A stretch of DNA of 64,000 bases from Vanilla planifolia (Eukaryota; Streptophyta; Magnoliopsida; Asparagales; Orchidaceae). The DNA is taken from NCBI GenBank assembly GCA_023846275.1, contig CM043868.1:6901653-6965652 (forward strand), read 5' to 3'. The notes beneath the pieces are model-generated. The model had not been told where the DNA came from. It searched no databases and saw nothing but the letters and a program-made list of their open reading frames with translations. The translations under genes were made by a program, and so were the position numbers. Shown here in pieces: positions 10,620 through 21,560 of this stretch. Position 1 is the first letter of the stretch, and each line of letters begins with the position of its first letter.

Positions 10620-11600
10620 CCTTCACAATGTGAGCATCACAATTCACATTTTTCTTGCAATGCAGAAACTAATGATGGGACACAAGAAGAAAATGTTGGA
10701 TGAGATAAAACAAAAGATTCTCTACCAGAGTGCTATATTTTTGAAATGTAGTTAAAATGCCTTTTCTTTCCTGCTGAATGGAAGAATGAATAGTGCTCCA
10801 TGAAATGCCCTCCCTCACGTGTAAAAAGGCAGAGGAAACAAAGCTCATAGGAGGACAAAAGCGGTTGATTTAGGTGTTGAAAGAGACTCTAAAGAGAAGA
10901 GCTCTAAGGTGAAGAGATGCTACGGCCAAGAAGCTTACTTTGCTAACTGATGCAAGCATGCCATTCCTACTATGCTGTGAGAGGCTCAAAAAAATTTAAG
11001 AAAAGGGAACAACCTTAGGGTTTCGTGAGGGTCATGGAGCTAATTATTAACCATTTGCGGTTGTGTATTCCTAACCCTAGAAAGTAGCATATATGTGTCA
11101 GCTTTTATCAGCTGCAACAGGGTCCTGAATCCACAACTTGCAAAGCTCAACAACTACTTATGGGTTGACAACTTGCTGCACATTAAGTAATTTTAGCACA
11201 CTAAGTTGAAAATAGGTGACGATTGAGAGCAATAATAAGGGGTGTTTTGGGTGCTAAGAAAACCCATTTATTCTTGTGGTCTGCAAAGATTTTGCGAAAA
11301 GCAATCCACGCAAAAGAAGTCTTTGTTTAATTGACCTTTCTTGTGAAATGAATATGGTGGTCCGTGGCTTAATTTGCAGACACTCAGGAGAGGGAATCTC
11401 ATCATAGAAACAAGGGGTGTGATGTACGGCTAGTGATTAGTATAAGCTAGATGTCATATATGTGCAAAAGAACTGAACAATCCAGCTGTCCTTGGACTGT
11501 CTTTGGTTATGGTCTGAGTTTGATATGATATCAGCAGTTTTTACCAATTCCTTAATCCGGTTAGTATTTAGACTATGTTTGTTTCGGTGGTAAAAAATTT
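10620..11600. other. less AT-rich island without a recognised gene
   Basis: This stretch is visibly richer in G and C than its surroundings and has few long A/T runs, yet no frame stays open. It contains one CACGTG palindrome at about 10817 (CCTCACGTGTAAAAAG). It could be a non-coding RNA locus, a pseudogene, UTR or exon pieces of a gene, or an old insertion. I could match it to no microRNA or protein known to me. Confidence 0.4.
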
Positions 11601-12414
11601 AATAACCTCTCAAAGTAGGGCGCAGTCAGTTTTGAGATCTGCATTCCAACCTTAGGTCTTTGGTACCATGTCAAAATTTCATTCAAATAATATAAATTTT
11701 TATTCTTTTATTATGCAATTATTACAACTGAATGATAATTAATCTTTTTTATAATTTTTTGTTTTTAATATGATGTTCTTAAGATAATTTGTCGAATATC
11801 ATTGTATTATAGTTTTAAGTTTTTTCTTTATTACTTTCGTTATATTTTTATCTCGATATTTTTAATCACGATTATTGATAAAATTAAAATGATTATCAAT
11901 AGGTTTTTAGCGAAGATTGAGAATTTTATTTAAAAATAGAAGAATGTGTGTAATTTGATTAAATTTTTTATTGAATCATGTTAGAATAGAAATAATCGAA
12001 CATGACAAGGAGTTAAAAAATTTGCTCAAATCATTACACAAGGTGATTTCAAGTCATGAATGGATCAATACGAAGCAAAAATTAATTGAAAGTCTGATTA
12101 TTTTTCTCAAATAGCAAAAGACGAGTTATGTCTAACTCAAATCAAGATTTGATAGAAACCTTTTTGCCCATATTTTGTGTGGTATTTTGACCTATTTGAA
12201 CATCCCTAATTTCATAGTAAGCTAAAATCAAATGGTTAGTCCTATCATTAAAAGATAACACATCTATCTAGATGTTATCATTTATTTTTTTATAACTTTA
12301 TATAAGCAAAAATATCATAAATTGTACTCAAAAGGACCCCCTTTAGAGAGAAGACAAGAACAAGCACTAAGAATCAATAAGAGTTCCCTTCCATCGTGTG
12401 GCTAGCTTAAATTA
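11601..12414. other. AT-rich intergenic DNA, no gene seen
   Basis: No coding or repeat signature recognised. Confidence 0.45.
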
Positions 12415-12630
12415 ATGGGGATAATAAAGAATGGCTCTCAAACATATTTGGTGGCAAGTTGGATTGAAATATTCTTCCCAACATGTGCTTTCTCTTTATT
12501 CTGTCTTTCCTTTGGAGCTCATAAAGAATCTAATGCTTGGGAAACTTCAAATGAAAACACTACCTGCATTTGGCACCCATTCTGCAATCTAGATCTCTTC
12601 CAGCCTACTTGTGATTCATGCTCTTGCTAG
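12415..12630 (+). CDS. doubtful 71-residue cysteine-containing ORF
   Basis: The frame runs from ATG to TAG and sits in a locally less AT-rich patch. Residues about 10-33 are hydrophobic (VASWIEIFFPTCAFSLFCLS) and could be a signal peptide or anchor. Seven cysteines are present, three in the final CDSCSC. The layout resembles small secreted plant peptides, but I recognise no family and no splice or promoter context supports it. A chance frame or a pseudogene exon is at least as likely. Confidence 0.15.
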   Translation: MGIIKNGSQTYLVASWIEIFFPTCAFSLFCLSFGAHKESNAWETSNENTTCIWHPFCNLDLFQPTCDSCSC

Positions 12631-13539
12631 AATACAAATGTTTAGTATTGTGAAGATATTAATCCTCATAATGTGAATATTCATACAAAAAAAAAAAAAA
12701 ACATTGATCATATGAAACTTGTTCTCACAAAATGTAAACTTATGAAGTGTTGAGACAACATATATTTAGATACAAGTAGCTTGTAAATATACTAGAATAT
12801 TCAAGGGAGTGTAGATATTACGGAAGCAAAGATTTATTGTGCTGGGCAACAACACCATGGCTCTAATAGAGTGTTTGTCATGCATTTATGGTGTTGACGT
12901 GCAGTGATCTAAACATTTACTGATCTTTTTTGAAACCATGTAAGGAGAATGTTATCGGCACGAAAATTAAGTGAAAAGTACGTGCACTAGAAACATTAAA
13001 CTTCTTTCGTTTCATAGACTACTGTGAGAGCTTTGTCATCAAATATTACAAAATAAGCATTAGCATAAGAAAGAGTTTTTAAGCATATAAAAATTATTTT
13101 AAATATTAGTAATAAAGCTTGAAAAGTCATTTGGACAGTTTCAATTGACAGCTTTATTTTTGCCATCGGAGAATAATAATATTTAAACTACTTTGTAAAG
13201 TTTTATGCATGGCAAATGTATACTCACAAATCATATTATGGTGAATATTTTGTGAGGAATTTTGATATTATATAAGAAGATTATTGATATAAAAATTAAA
13301 TGGAAAAGTTTATACACAAAAAATTCTCATCTTTTTTTATTCATTTTTATTCATAAATTATTGTTTGAGTGTTATCATAAATTATTGTAAAACTGAAGTC
13401 AATATAAAAAAATAGTTTATAAAACAGATAATATATTTTTATAAAATGACAAATTAAGTTTGAAGAGCAGCGAGAAAAATTTCAAACTAACTGTTTTATA
13501 TATTATTGCTATAAAAGAATAAGAATGTTTAAACCACTA
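12631..13539. other. AT-rich intergenic DNA, no gene seen
   Basis: A 16-A-like run lies near 12690. No coding signature recognised. Confidence 0.45.
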
Positions 13540-13880
13540 TAAATGTTTGTTTTCAAGCAGTTCTTTATAAAAAGTGCTTTATAAAATGAACTTCATAAAG
13601 CAGTTTTAATAACAAAATTCATTATAAGATAAACTTTATTTAGCGTTTTTTACGTTAAATCACTTCATAAAGCACATTAATAAGCATTTTTCCAAACTGT
13701 CATACATTTTGAACTTTTTAAAGAGTTTTTATTTAAAAAACATTTGTAATAATGTACATTATAAAACGATGAATATGTTTAACTCCTTTAACAAGCTCAA
13801 TCTTAAGCGATTTTTACAAAACTAGAGAATGCTTTCTAAAGCAGTTTTCTGAAAAACTCTAGATAAAAATGTTCTTTACA
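13540..13880. repeat. cluster of short ATAAAGCA / TGCTTTAT motifs
   Basis: AGTGCTTTATAAAATG (about 13571), CTTCATAAAGCAGTTTTAAT (about 13590), CTTCATAAAGCACATTAATA (about 13663) and GCTTTCTAAAGCAGTTTTC (about 13830) repeat a short core in both orientations. Such clusters occur in subterminal regions of DNA transposons of the hAT and CACTA types. No terminal inverted repeat or transposase was found, so the assignment is open. Confidence 0.3.
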
Positions 13881-14713
13881 CAATAGTTCTTTAAGTCAGC
13901 TGTTTTAAATAATCAATTTTTGAAAATAATTTCATTTTTTTCTCATTTATACCGGTCCTGTTGTCTATATACAAGTTTCACATCAGAATGGATTATGTTC
14001 TCATTACAGACTATGCAAAATATCTTCTTCTCACATTTACAAAAAAAACTCAACACATTGTTTTCTCATCCAAACCATGAGTTCATTACAAACATGGTTC
14101 GAATGTTCTTAAATAAAGCCCATTACTTATTTTTTTTTCATACAAACTACAAGTCTACAAAGCAAAGCTCAATATATTGTTCTTTCTCTTATGATTCATT
14201 ACTGCCCGTAATACAATTTCCATCTACAAGATAATACAACAAAGAAAAGATGTTTATAAATATTTTGCATACTAGCAATAACGCTTGAAATGTTGGCAGC
14301 TATACACGGCAAACGATACCTGCAAATTTAAGGATTCGTACCACTACATTCTTATTGTAATAAACAAATCCATAATACGATCCATTCAAAGCTTAATATT
14401 TCTTTTTCTCATATCATCATTCTTTAGCACTCCAAAATGCATATTAATGCAGCCAATCCCTCACACATCTTTGCTCAAAATTGTACTATCAGCATCTTCA
14501 TTGGAAAATGTGTGCATTTAAAAAAGCACAAAAGTGTAATTATCATTACAAATGAAATGTGATATTAATAAAGAATAAATGTTGAAACAAATATTATGTC
14601 ACTTATATTTGCAAGAATTTTTGTAAACTTTATGCACTATTTCCTATATATAATCAACTATGAAATATTTATCTTGAATATTATCTTTTTTTTGAAGATT
14701 TACACAAAAATGA
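13881..14713. other. intergenic DNA left of the gypsy relic, no gene seen
   Basis: Two plus-strand frames (13920-14234 and 14285-14521) stay open by chance. They have no domain and lie just beyond the 3' limit of recognisable gypsy reverse transcriptase on the other strand. Confidence 0.45.
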
Positions 14714-16720
14714 TTATAACTTGATTGACATCTTTAACCATTTATACAAGCCATCTTTAATCTTAATTGTCACATTCCATTCATCTCTTATCATAATCCA
14801 TAATTGGTGGGTAAACATTTTGAAGTTTATTTTAGAAAATACAGTGACACCTGATATTTGATTTAAGAGGTCATCTAAATGAGAAATAAGAAACCTATAT
14901 TTTAGTATAATTTGGTTAATTACTTGACTATCAATACACATCGTTCATATTATATCATTTTTGGGTGCTAAAAGTATAGAGACAACATAAAGACTAATAC
15001 TTTCTTGAATAAATTCTATTTTAAGTAGGTTCCCTACCTAATGAGCTAACTCAGTGTGAGCCTTCAAGTTTAACTTATAGCAAGCAAGGATGGGTAGGCT
15101 CACCCTAAAAACTAAATCGATCATGTGTTGTATGTCTTGTATAGGAGGTAGAGTGTTAGGTGAATCATCTAAAAAAATATCAAAAAATTAAAATAAGTAG
15201 TGTATTTGGTAAGGTGATGGCTATCACTTTAATTACCTAAAACCAAACTAAGTCTCTTTAATTAAGGGTCTTTCTAACTTAGGGTAGTGTTATCAAGCTC
15301 AAATTCTTTGTTTTTCTTTTTCTTTGTCCATGAGCTTAAGATTTTTATAGATTTATTAGGATTAAGTGATTATGGTTTTTGATGAGGTGAGGAAGGATGT
15401 AATGTGATGGTCTTTTTTTTATGAATAAAAGAACATATGTTAGTCTTATCCTTTATAGACACATCCCTATTAAAAAATTATTATCTTCTAAGAATAAGAT
15501 GACATACTTGCATAGGTACAACATCGTATAAAATCTTATCGCTATAACTACCTAATTCAAGGTTATATAACATCATTACTTAATAAGTATAGAGGATTTA
15601 TCTACCCATGACATAGAGTAGGGGTTTGGGTATTCTAATAAAGAAGCTTGTATTCACTTAGTAGCCTCAAGAGATATTGTATTAATGTAATTACCATTAT
15701 CTATGATAATTTTATATGATTGTTACTTAATTTTTATGTTGGTGTTAAAGATGTTGGTATACCTCTAGTTATCTTGTGATTATGAGATTATCAGGGTGCA
15801 CCTAACCACTAAAATTATACAATTTTTTATATTTTCTAATTCTTGCTCAACTTTCTTATTAGTCATTATGTTTTCTTCTTTCTTTGACTTTTTTTTGCTC
15901 ATTATCATTATTTAAGTTTATAGTCATAACTTTTTTTTTCTCTTTTTGTTAATTAATGACTACATTTTTCTTTCATGGCACTTAAAATAGGTGATTTCAA
16001 ATTGGGTGGTTTAGAACTTAATTAGATAGCTTGAAGAGGAATGGGAAGAAGTAGATGATAATATAGGTTTAGGATGTTTAAAAACTATGGTGGAGAGAGA
16101 TAGATGAAATGTGAATATGAATGGGTTGAAAAATAATGGTTTGGATCTTTAGAGGCTTGGTGGCCATTTCTCTTAAAATAGGAGTTTTTACTTTTTTTTT
16201 TCAAATTTCTAGCTATACGATAGGCTTTCTCTAAGGTAGTAACATTTCTTAAATTAAGCTTACTTGTATGTTTTTCTTTAAATTGATATTAAAATGGGAG
16301 ACTACTACATATTCAGGTTCATTTATACTACACTAAAGTTTATCATTCTCAAATTTATTGATGTACTCTTTAATAAATCTATCATCTTAGGAAAACCTTT
16401 ACCATTTATTCAATAATATAGCATTATAAGTTATTAGACAAACTTATTGTATAGTATAGCATTCAGGTTTTTCCAAGTTTAGGATGTCTCTTCATCATGA
16501 TTAACATATTGTCACTCTAAGTTTCTAAGAAACTTATGCATAGTGTCAATGAGTTTAGTTTTAACAAATTGATAGTTTTTCATTTACTTATTTAGTATTA
16601 GTTGAAGTAATCATTCATACTAGTATACTAGATTATGTAATCTTTAAGATCAAAATTATCATCAAAATTTAAGATATTTAGTTTCACTTAAAGAATATGC
16701 TCTCTCCCCAAAGCCTCCTA
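14714..16720 (-). mobile_element. degenerate Ty3/gypsy retrotransposon: gag, zinc knuckle, protease, N-terminal reverse transcriptase
   Basis: Read on the minus strand, gag-like coding lies at about 16720-16200, with an EYI-KFEN, INEPEYVV stretch near 16300. A zinc-knuckle remnant (YFKCHE) is near 15975. Protease and linker follow at about 15600-15400 (DVVPMQVCHLILRR, then a TITL-like end). Reverse transcriptase starts near 15110 (IDLVF-VSLPILACYKLN) and continues in the open frame 14941-14714 (MCIDSQVINQI, RFLISHLDDLLNQISG, VTVFSKINFK). The usual FSKIDLKSGYHQ is FSKINFKMFTHQ here, so a catalytic aspartate is lost. Stops and frameshifts break every part. Palm-end RT, RNase H and integrase are missing, so the element is 3' truncated and inactive. 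Confidence 0.85.
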
Positions 16721-18100
16721 AGCCTTTTCTCATCACTAGATATATCTAAGTCATCATTTAAGTTTGACTCATTAGAAGGTTCATTTCTTCTTTTATGATC
16801 ATGATTTCTCTTATGAATATTTTGGTCAAAGTTTTTAAAAGAATTGTTAAGTTTTTTATGGTTCTTATGTCTCTTAAGGTTTTTTCTTCTAGATTATTAG
16901 GTGTGACACTTCTTCTCTTATTATCTTTTTCTCTTTTAAGTTTTTGTTCATATTATTGGTTTAAGAGGATTTGTTTAATCATCTAAGTGAGTTAGGTTGA
17001 TTAGGATGTTTTTAACATGGGATCTTGAATTAAGTTGTCTTTTATTTTGGATTAATTCTTAACTTTGATTTGTCATTTGATAGAACATAACATATCTTGT
17101 GATCATACAAAGGTTTGACACACAAGAGAATATCAAGGAAAGAGAATAATATGAGATATCCTTTTTATATATATTTTCTTATTTTTTTAGAAAATTATGA
17201 AGGCAAAGTGACCATAGCTATAGACCACCAAAGTTAAGATAGGGTATGCTTCCAAGAAAATGACGAGTGATTAGGGTCTCACCTACTGGACCACCTTCTA
17301 AACAAAACTAGATAGTTTTTAAGAAAGATGATGTGAAGTCGTATCACTGTTTTTGTACCACTTTTTAAGACAAACTTTACCTAAAACTAGCTAAGAGTTT
17401 GTTAATGGATACACTAAGCAAAAAAAAGTTTTTTAAAGATGCAATTTTCTTTGTAAAATTTTTTTAATAAGAAAAATATTTTTTAATATTAAGTAAAAAA
17501 TAATGTGCTCTATTAACAAAGTTGATGTAGGATAAATTAGACTTTTACTAGGTCTAATTTGGAGCCTATAATATTAGAGATGCTTAATAAATTATTAAAG
17601 AATATGAAAGATACTATTCACTAATTAGAGTTTAGTGCTGTGTGTAATATTTTAAAACTATTCAAAAATTGATATTCCAAACCTATTGCATGGGTTATTA
17701 TATTTAATTGGTGGCAACACTTTAATCATTAAGCATAAAATTCTATAAAGTAGGTTTTGTTAAATTCTATATCACACATATATAATAAAAAATTTAAGAC
17801 AAACCCTATATCGAGTATTTTAATAGAAAAAAAGTAAATCTAATTTTAGATTAATAACTAGAAAAAGTTTTTGAAATAGTGCACCATTTTGATAGTGACG
17901 TCTTGTAGTTCCATAAGAGTTGTTGTGTAGCGTACAAAAGATGAAAAAAGTGATGAGGTGGTAGTTTGGGTTAATGGAGAAGGTTGGTTTAAAAGGCTGA
18001 CAAGTTGGTAGGCTTAGATTTTGAACTTTGTTGAGGATTAGGTAAAGACTTATGGGTGTTGGCAAGAGTAAGAATTTATTTGGTTATTGATTCTCTAGGT
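16721..18100. other. AT-rich DNA right of the gypsy relic
   Basis: This is where the 5' leader or LTR of the minus-strand gypsy relic would be expected, but I could not define LTR ends or a primer-binding site. TGGTACAAAAA on the minus strand at about 17365 only weakly resembles a tRNA-Met primer site. No gene seen. Confidence 0.35.
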
Positions 18101-18210
18101 AAAAGGTCTCTCTCCTTTGATTCTCATCTCTAACGAGGGTTTGGTTGGTTGCCAGCTCTCTCGATGGAAGGTCTCTCACCTTCGATCTTTATTTCTCACA
18201 AGAGGAGGGG
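18101..18210. repeat. 66-bp spaced imperfect duplication
   Basis: AAGGTCTCTCTCCTTTGATT at 18102 and AAGGTCTCTCACCTTCGATC at 18168 begin two similar stretches ending TCTAACGAGGG and CTCACAAGAGG. Probably an LTR-like or leader remnant. Confidence 0.45.
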
Positions 18211-18417
18211 ATGTTGGAATCTCTCCAACTAGAGTTGTGTGCACACTCTTTACTCATAAATGTAAAAGCATATAAATAAAAGAAATTTTATTCATTAATA
18301 ACTATATTGTAATAAGAGAGTTTCTTTTTTTTATAAATAAAGGAGAGTTCAATGTATAGAAAAAAAAAGAAAAAATACACCTTTGGAAAATATCAGAAGT
18401 ATGGAAAAAGGTAAAAG

Positions 18418-18631
18418 ATAATTTTAGAGTTAAATCACTTGAGAATTTAAAAGATACTTTTATAATTTTACGACATTGACTCCCAATGGATCAACCACAT
18501 TAAATGCAAAATATATAAGAAAAGACTATTTTAAAATTAAATCACTTGGAAATCCAAAAAGATCTTTAGAATTATATGATATTAACTCTAAGTGGGTTAA
18601 CCATATTAAATAAAAAAAATAAAAATGCATA
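18418..18631. repeat. imperfect tandem duplication, period 107 bp
   Basis: TTAAATCACTTGAGAATTTA (18430) and TTAAATCACTTGGAAATCCA (18537) start matching stretches. Each then has a GACATTGACTCCCAATGG or GATATTAACTCTAAGTGG block and CAACCACATTAAAT or TAACCATATTAAAT. The two copies have diverged substantially. Confidence 0.7.
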
Positions 18632-18689
18632 GAAAAAATTATGATATAAAAAAAATTATGCAATCATGAAACATGATGATTGGACGTCA

Positions 18690-18910
18690 ATGATAATGTG
18701 ACCAAGATTCTAATAGTGGATGAGATGGATGATGGTGGTAGGTGATGGTTGGAAGGTGGTAGTTGATGGGCAACCAGGCAATTATGAGCTATTAGGGAGC
18801 AGGGGGTGGCCTAGTGATGGCGGTTGACTAGATGATGTTGGGCTACTAGGAAGTAATGATTGGGAGTAACAAATGATTTGGTGATAGAGAATGACTAATG
18901 ATAGCGGACG
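18690..18910. repeat. degenerate GAT/GGT-rich low-complexity region
   Basis: Runs such as GATGAGATGGATGATGGTGG and GGTGATGGTTGGAAGGTGG make up an imperfect G-rich trinucleotide-like tract. It is non-coding in all frames I followed. Confidence 0.5.
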
Positions 18911-19076
18911 AAGCATGCACAGGAACCAACGTCAATGATGACATAATATACTATGAAATATGTTTGGATGAAGTGAGAAAAAATGGCAGAGATAAGCATA
19001 GAAAAAATAGAGCACTATAGTTGAACCTATGGCTAACAAAGATAACTAATTGAAATAAAATTTAGCTCGAGTATGA

Positions 19077-19140
19077 TTTTGAGTTCAAATAGGACTGGTG
19101 TAATGCCATTTTGAGTTCAAATAGGACTGGTGTAATGCCA
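19077..19140 (+). repeat. perfect 32-bp tandem duplication
   Basis: 19077-19108 and 19109-19140 are identical; each begins TTTTGAGTTCAAATAGGACT and ends GGTGTAATGCCA. Perfect identity contrasts with the decayed repeats all around it, so the event is recent, or the assembly has an error. Confidence 0.95.
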
Positions 19141-19319
19141 TTAAGTGTGTGATGTGAGCTAACATAAGATAGTCTTGCATCACTAATTATTGATTAAGGT
19201 TTTGAGATAACTTTAAGATTATCTAGATGATAGATTAAGGTTGATTTTGATGACCCTAGATTGTTGCTAAAAAGTAATATGGATTAGAGCAACATGATAA
19301 ATAAGTCTATTTTGATGAT

Positions 19320-20445
19320 AACATTAATTAGAATATAGTGGCTTAGATGATGCCCCCTTAGTTAGAGTTAGGTAGGTTAAACATATTAGATTATAAGACT
19401 CCCACTTGGTGTGGAGGTTGTTTACCTTATGTCTTAGGACATTATGAGAGCTTTATAGATATATTAAAATATATAGTTTTAGAGTATCATGTTGTTTAGG
19501 AATTATAGAGTCTTGAGGGATTGGCTCACAGGATTTATAGAGTGTTAGTGTGTGTCATATTAGGTCATGTGCTAACATTTTTAGGTTGGCTAAGTGCCAT
19601 TAATTTATAAGACATTAAGGGGGATCATAGATGTGTTAGAGTACTTAATGGAGTGCTGCATAGATACTAAGAACTCCTAGAACCTTATGGGGTAGCCCCA
19701 TGTGATTGAACTTCCCTACATAGAAGCGCCAAATTATGTGATGAGATAAGAGTGCTAACCTTATGTCAAGGATCTTATGGGTTTGGAAGGAGTTTGTTGA
19801 TGAGTCACTAAGCATCCTATTTAGCTTCATTACATAATTCTAATACCATAGAGATTTATGAGATCCAAATGGATATTAAATAAGGTTGATGATTATTGAT
19901 TTTATGCCTTAGATTAACACTTGAGTTAGAGTAGGGCACTTGAGTTAGTATCTTTAATAGATTATTCATCTACTTGGCATTTTATGATATTATTATTTCT
20001 ATTTCAAATATAGTATTGTCATTTATATTTGTTGGATTTTGGACTATATGAAACTATTATGGACTTTGATATATACATTTTCATATTATTTTCATATGAT
20101 AGACATGGACTTTTGGATTGTATATGGATTATGATATGACATATTAGATATTATGGATTTATGTGGACTTGTTTTATCATAGGTTACTAAGTATTTTTTG
20201 ATACCATGTATATGCCAGTGCGTATTAATAAGTCACCCCACCTAGAATGAATCGATTCTTGAGCCAAATGGGTGACAAGTTGGTGTATGGTTATGATTCA
20301 TTTTGGGTGACATGTCATAAGAATAGTGATAAAATTAAGAGATTGTGACTTTCATTTGAATTTCAAACCTACGAAATAAATTGATTGGTGCATTAGTCTT
20401 GTTGCACTCAAGAAATAATGGCTACTAAAAAGACTCGATGTGATA
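19320..20445 (+). mobile_element. LTR family B, copy 1 (gypsy-like LTR fragment)
   Basis: Shares ordered blocks with 33.9-35.4 kb, 42.1-42.6 kb and 55.1-56.0 kb: CTCCTAGAACCTTATGGGGT, GTGATTGAACTTCCCTACAT, ATGTGATGAGATAAGAGTGC, a TATATGCCAGTG-like block near 20210 and GATTCATTTTGGGTGACATG near 20306. The common right end is CTAAAAAGACTCGATGTGATA at about 20425-20445. No coding region lies inside. Confidence 0.6.
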
Positions 20446-21500
20446 AGTTTTTTATTGCTTAACTTAAATATCCAATCCATACTCATGCATAATTAGGCAA
20501 ATCTAACTTGCAGGTGGAAAACAATACACTTCATTGTAATCATGAATCTAGTTTTCTAACCCTCTCAACTTTAAATTTTCTACCCACACATGTAATTGAT
20601 TTAAAATCTTAACTTGAGTTTTGCATGTACTTCATTATCAACAAAATTTGTAAAACCAATCCTAAAATAGGGATTTAAAGATTTTACCTCAAAAATAGAA
20701 ACTCCTTCGAATTTCTTCCTATGGATCCTAAAGTTTCTTCAACAACTTAAGCTTCTTTGCAACTGAAGCTAGTGGTAGCTTACCTATTTCTATGATTTCT
20801 TCTTACTATTCCTACCAATGGTGGCAAATGCTCAATGGAGTTGGAAATAAATATAAGCCTCATTTCTTTTTTTATCTTTCTTCCAAGAAGCACCTTACAC
20901 TTTCTTCCTTCAGCCAAAACAAGTAAGCATCCTTCCTTTTTAGTTGCAACACTTCTTGAATCCATGCAATACTTTTTTTGACTCTCAAATACCATAAGAA
21001 ATTCATGAAATCCACTTTCTCTCAACTCCTTTCACGAAATTAATAAAATTTTAATAAGAAATCATTGCAAAATAGGTTTATCCCCTTTTTGGGTGACTTA
21101 GGACACATAATCCCTGATTTTCCCATCAATTTATGATGGAAGAAGTCACGCACATCTTGATTTGAAACATGCTGTGCCGGGTGACTAAAATCATACAAGA
21201 AGAATCAATAATTCTTAAATATTTTTAATTTCCTTCACATTAAAAATTTGTAATAATCCAAATGAACTCCAATTATGATGAAATAAGTGCCAATGAATTT
21301 GTTTGGATGAGCTTTATAAAAAATAGCTCATTTTTCAAATCTAAAATACTTGAAAAAGATGTTTTATGAGAGAAAATTTAATTATTATTATTTTAATATG
21401 TTTTTAAAAAAGTCAAAATTTAGGTTATATTATCAAATTACTATAGTTATGATCTTAAATACAAATAAAATGTAATTTGAATATCTTAGGATGAAAACAA
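20446..21500. other. unassigned intergenic or LTR-like DNA
   Basis: No gene recognised. The 81-residue minus frame at 20780-21025 has no domain signature. Confidence 0.4.
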
Positions 21501-21504
21501 AAAG

Positions 21505-21560
21505 TTTGATTGTTACATTCTACCCATCTTGAGAAAAGTTTTGTCCCAAACTTTAGCATC
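21505..21560 (-). other. possible internal-to-LTR junction of a minus-strand gypsy relic
   Basis: On the minus strand this reads GGGACAAAACTTTTCTCAAG then ATGGGTAGAATGTAACAATC. It resembles the polypurine stretch and TGTAAC LTR start that often follow pol in plant Ty3/gypsy elements. I could not recognise coding sequence at 21.56-23.2 kb, so this is weak. Confidence 0.3.

Noticed and set aside
16795..16986. 63-residue hydrophobic plus-strand frame
   Set aside because: It is low-complexity Leu/Ile/Ser next to the minus-strand gypsy gag relic and has no promoter or family match.
17340..17380. Possible tRNA-Met primer-binding site on the minus strand
   Set aside because: Only TGGTA plus a few bases match, with no adjacent LTR end.
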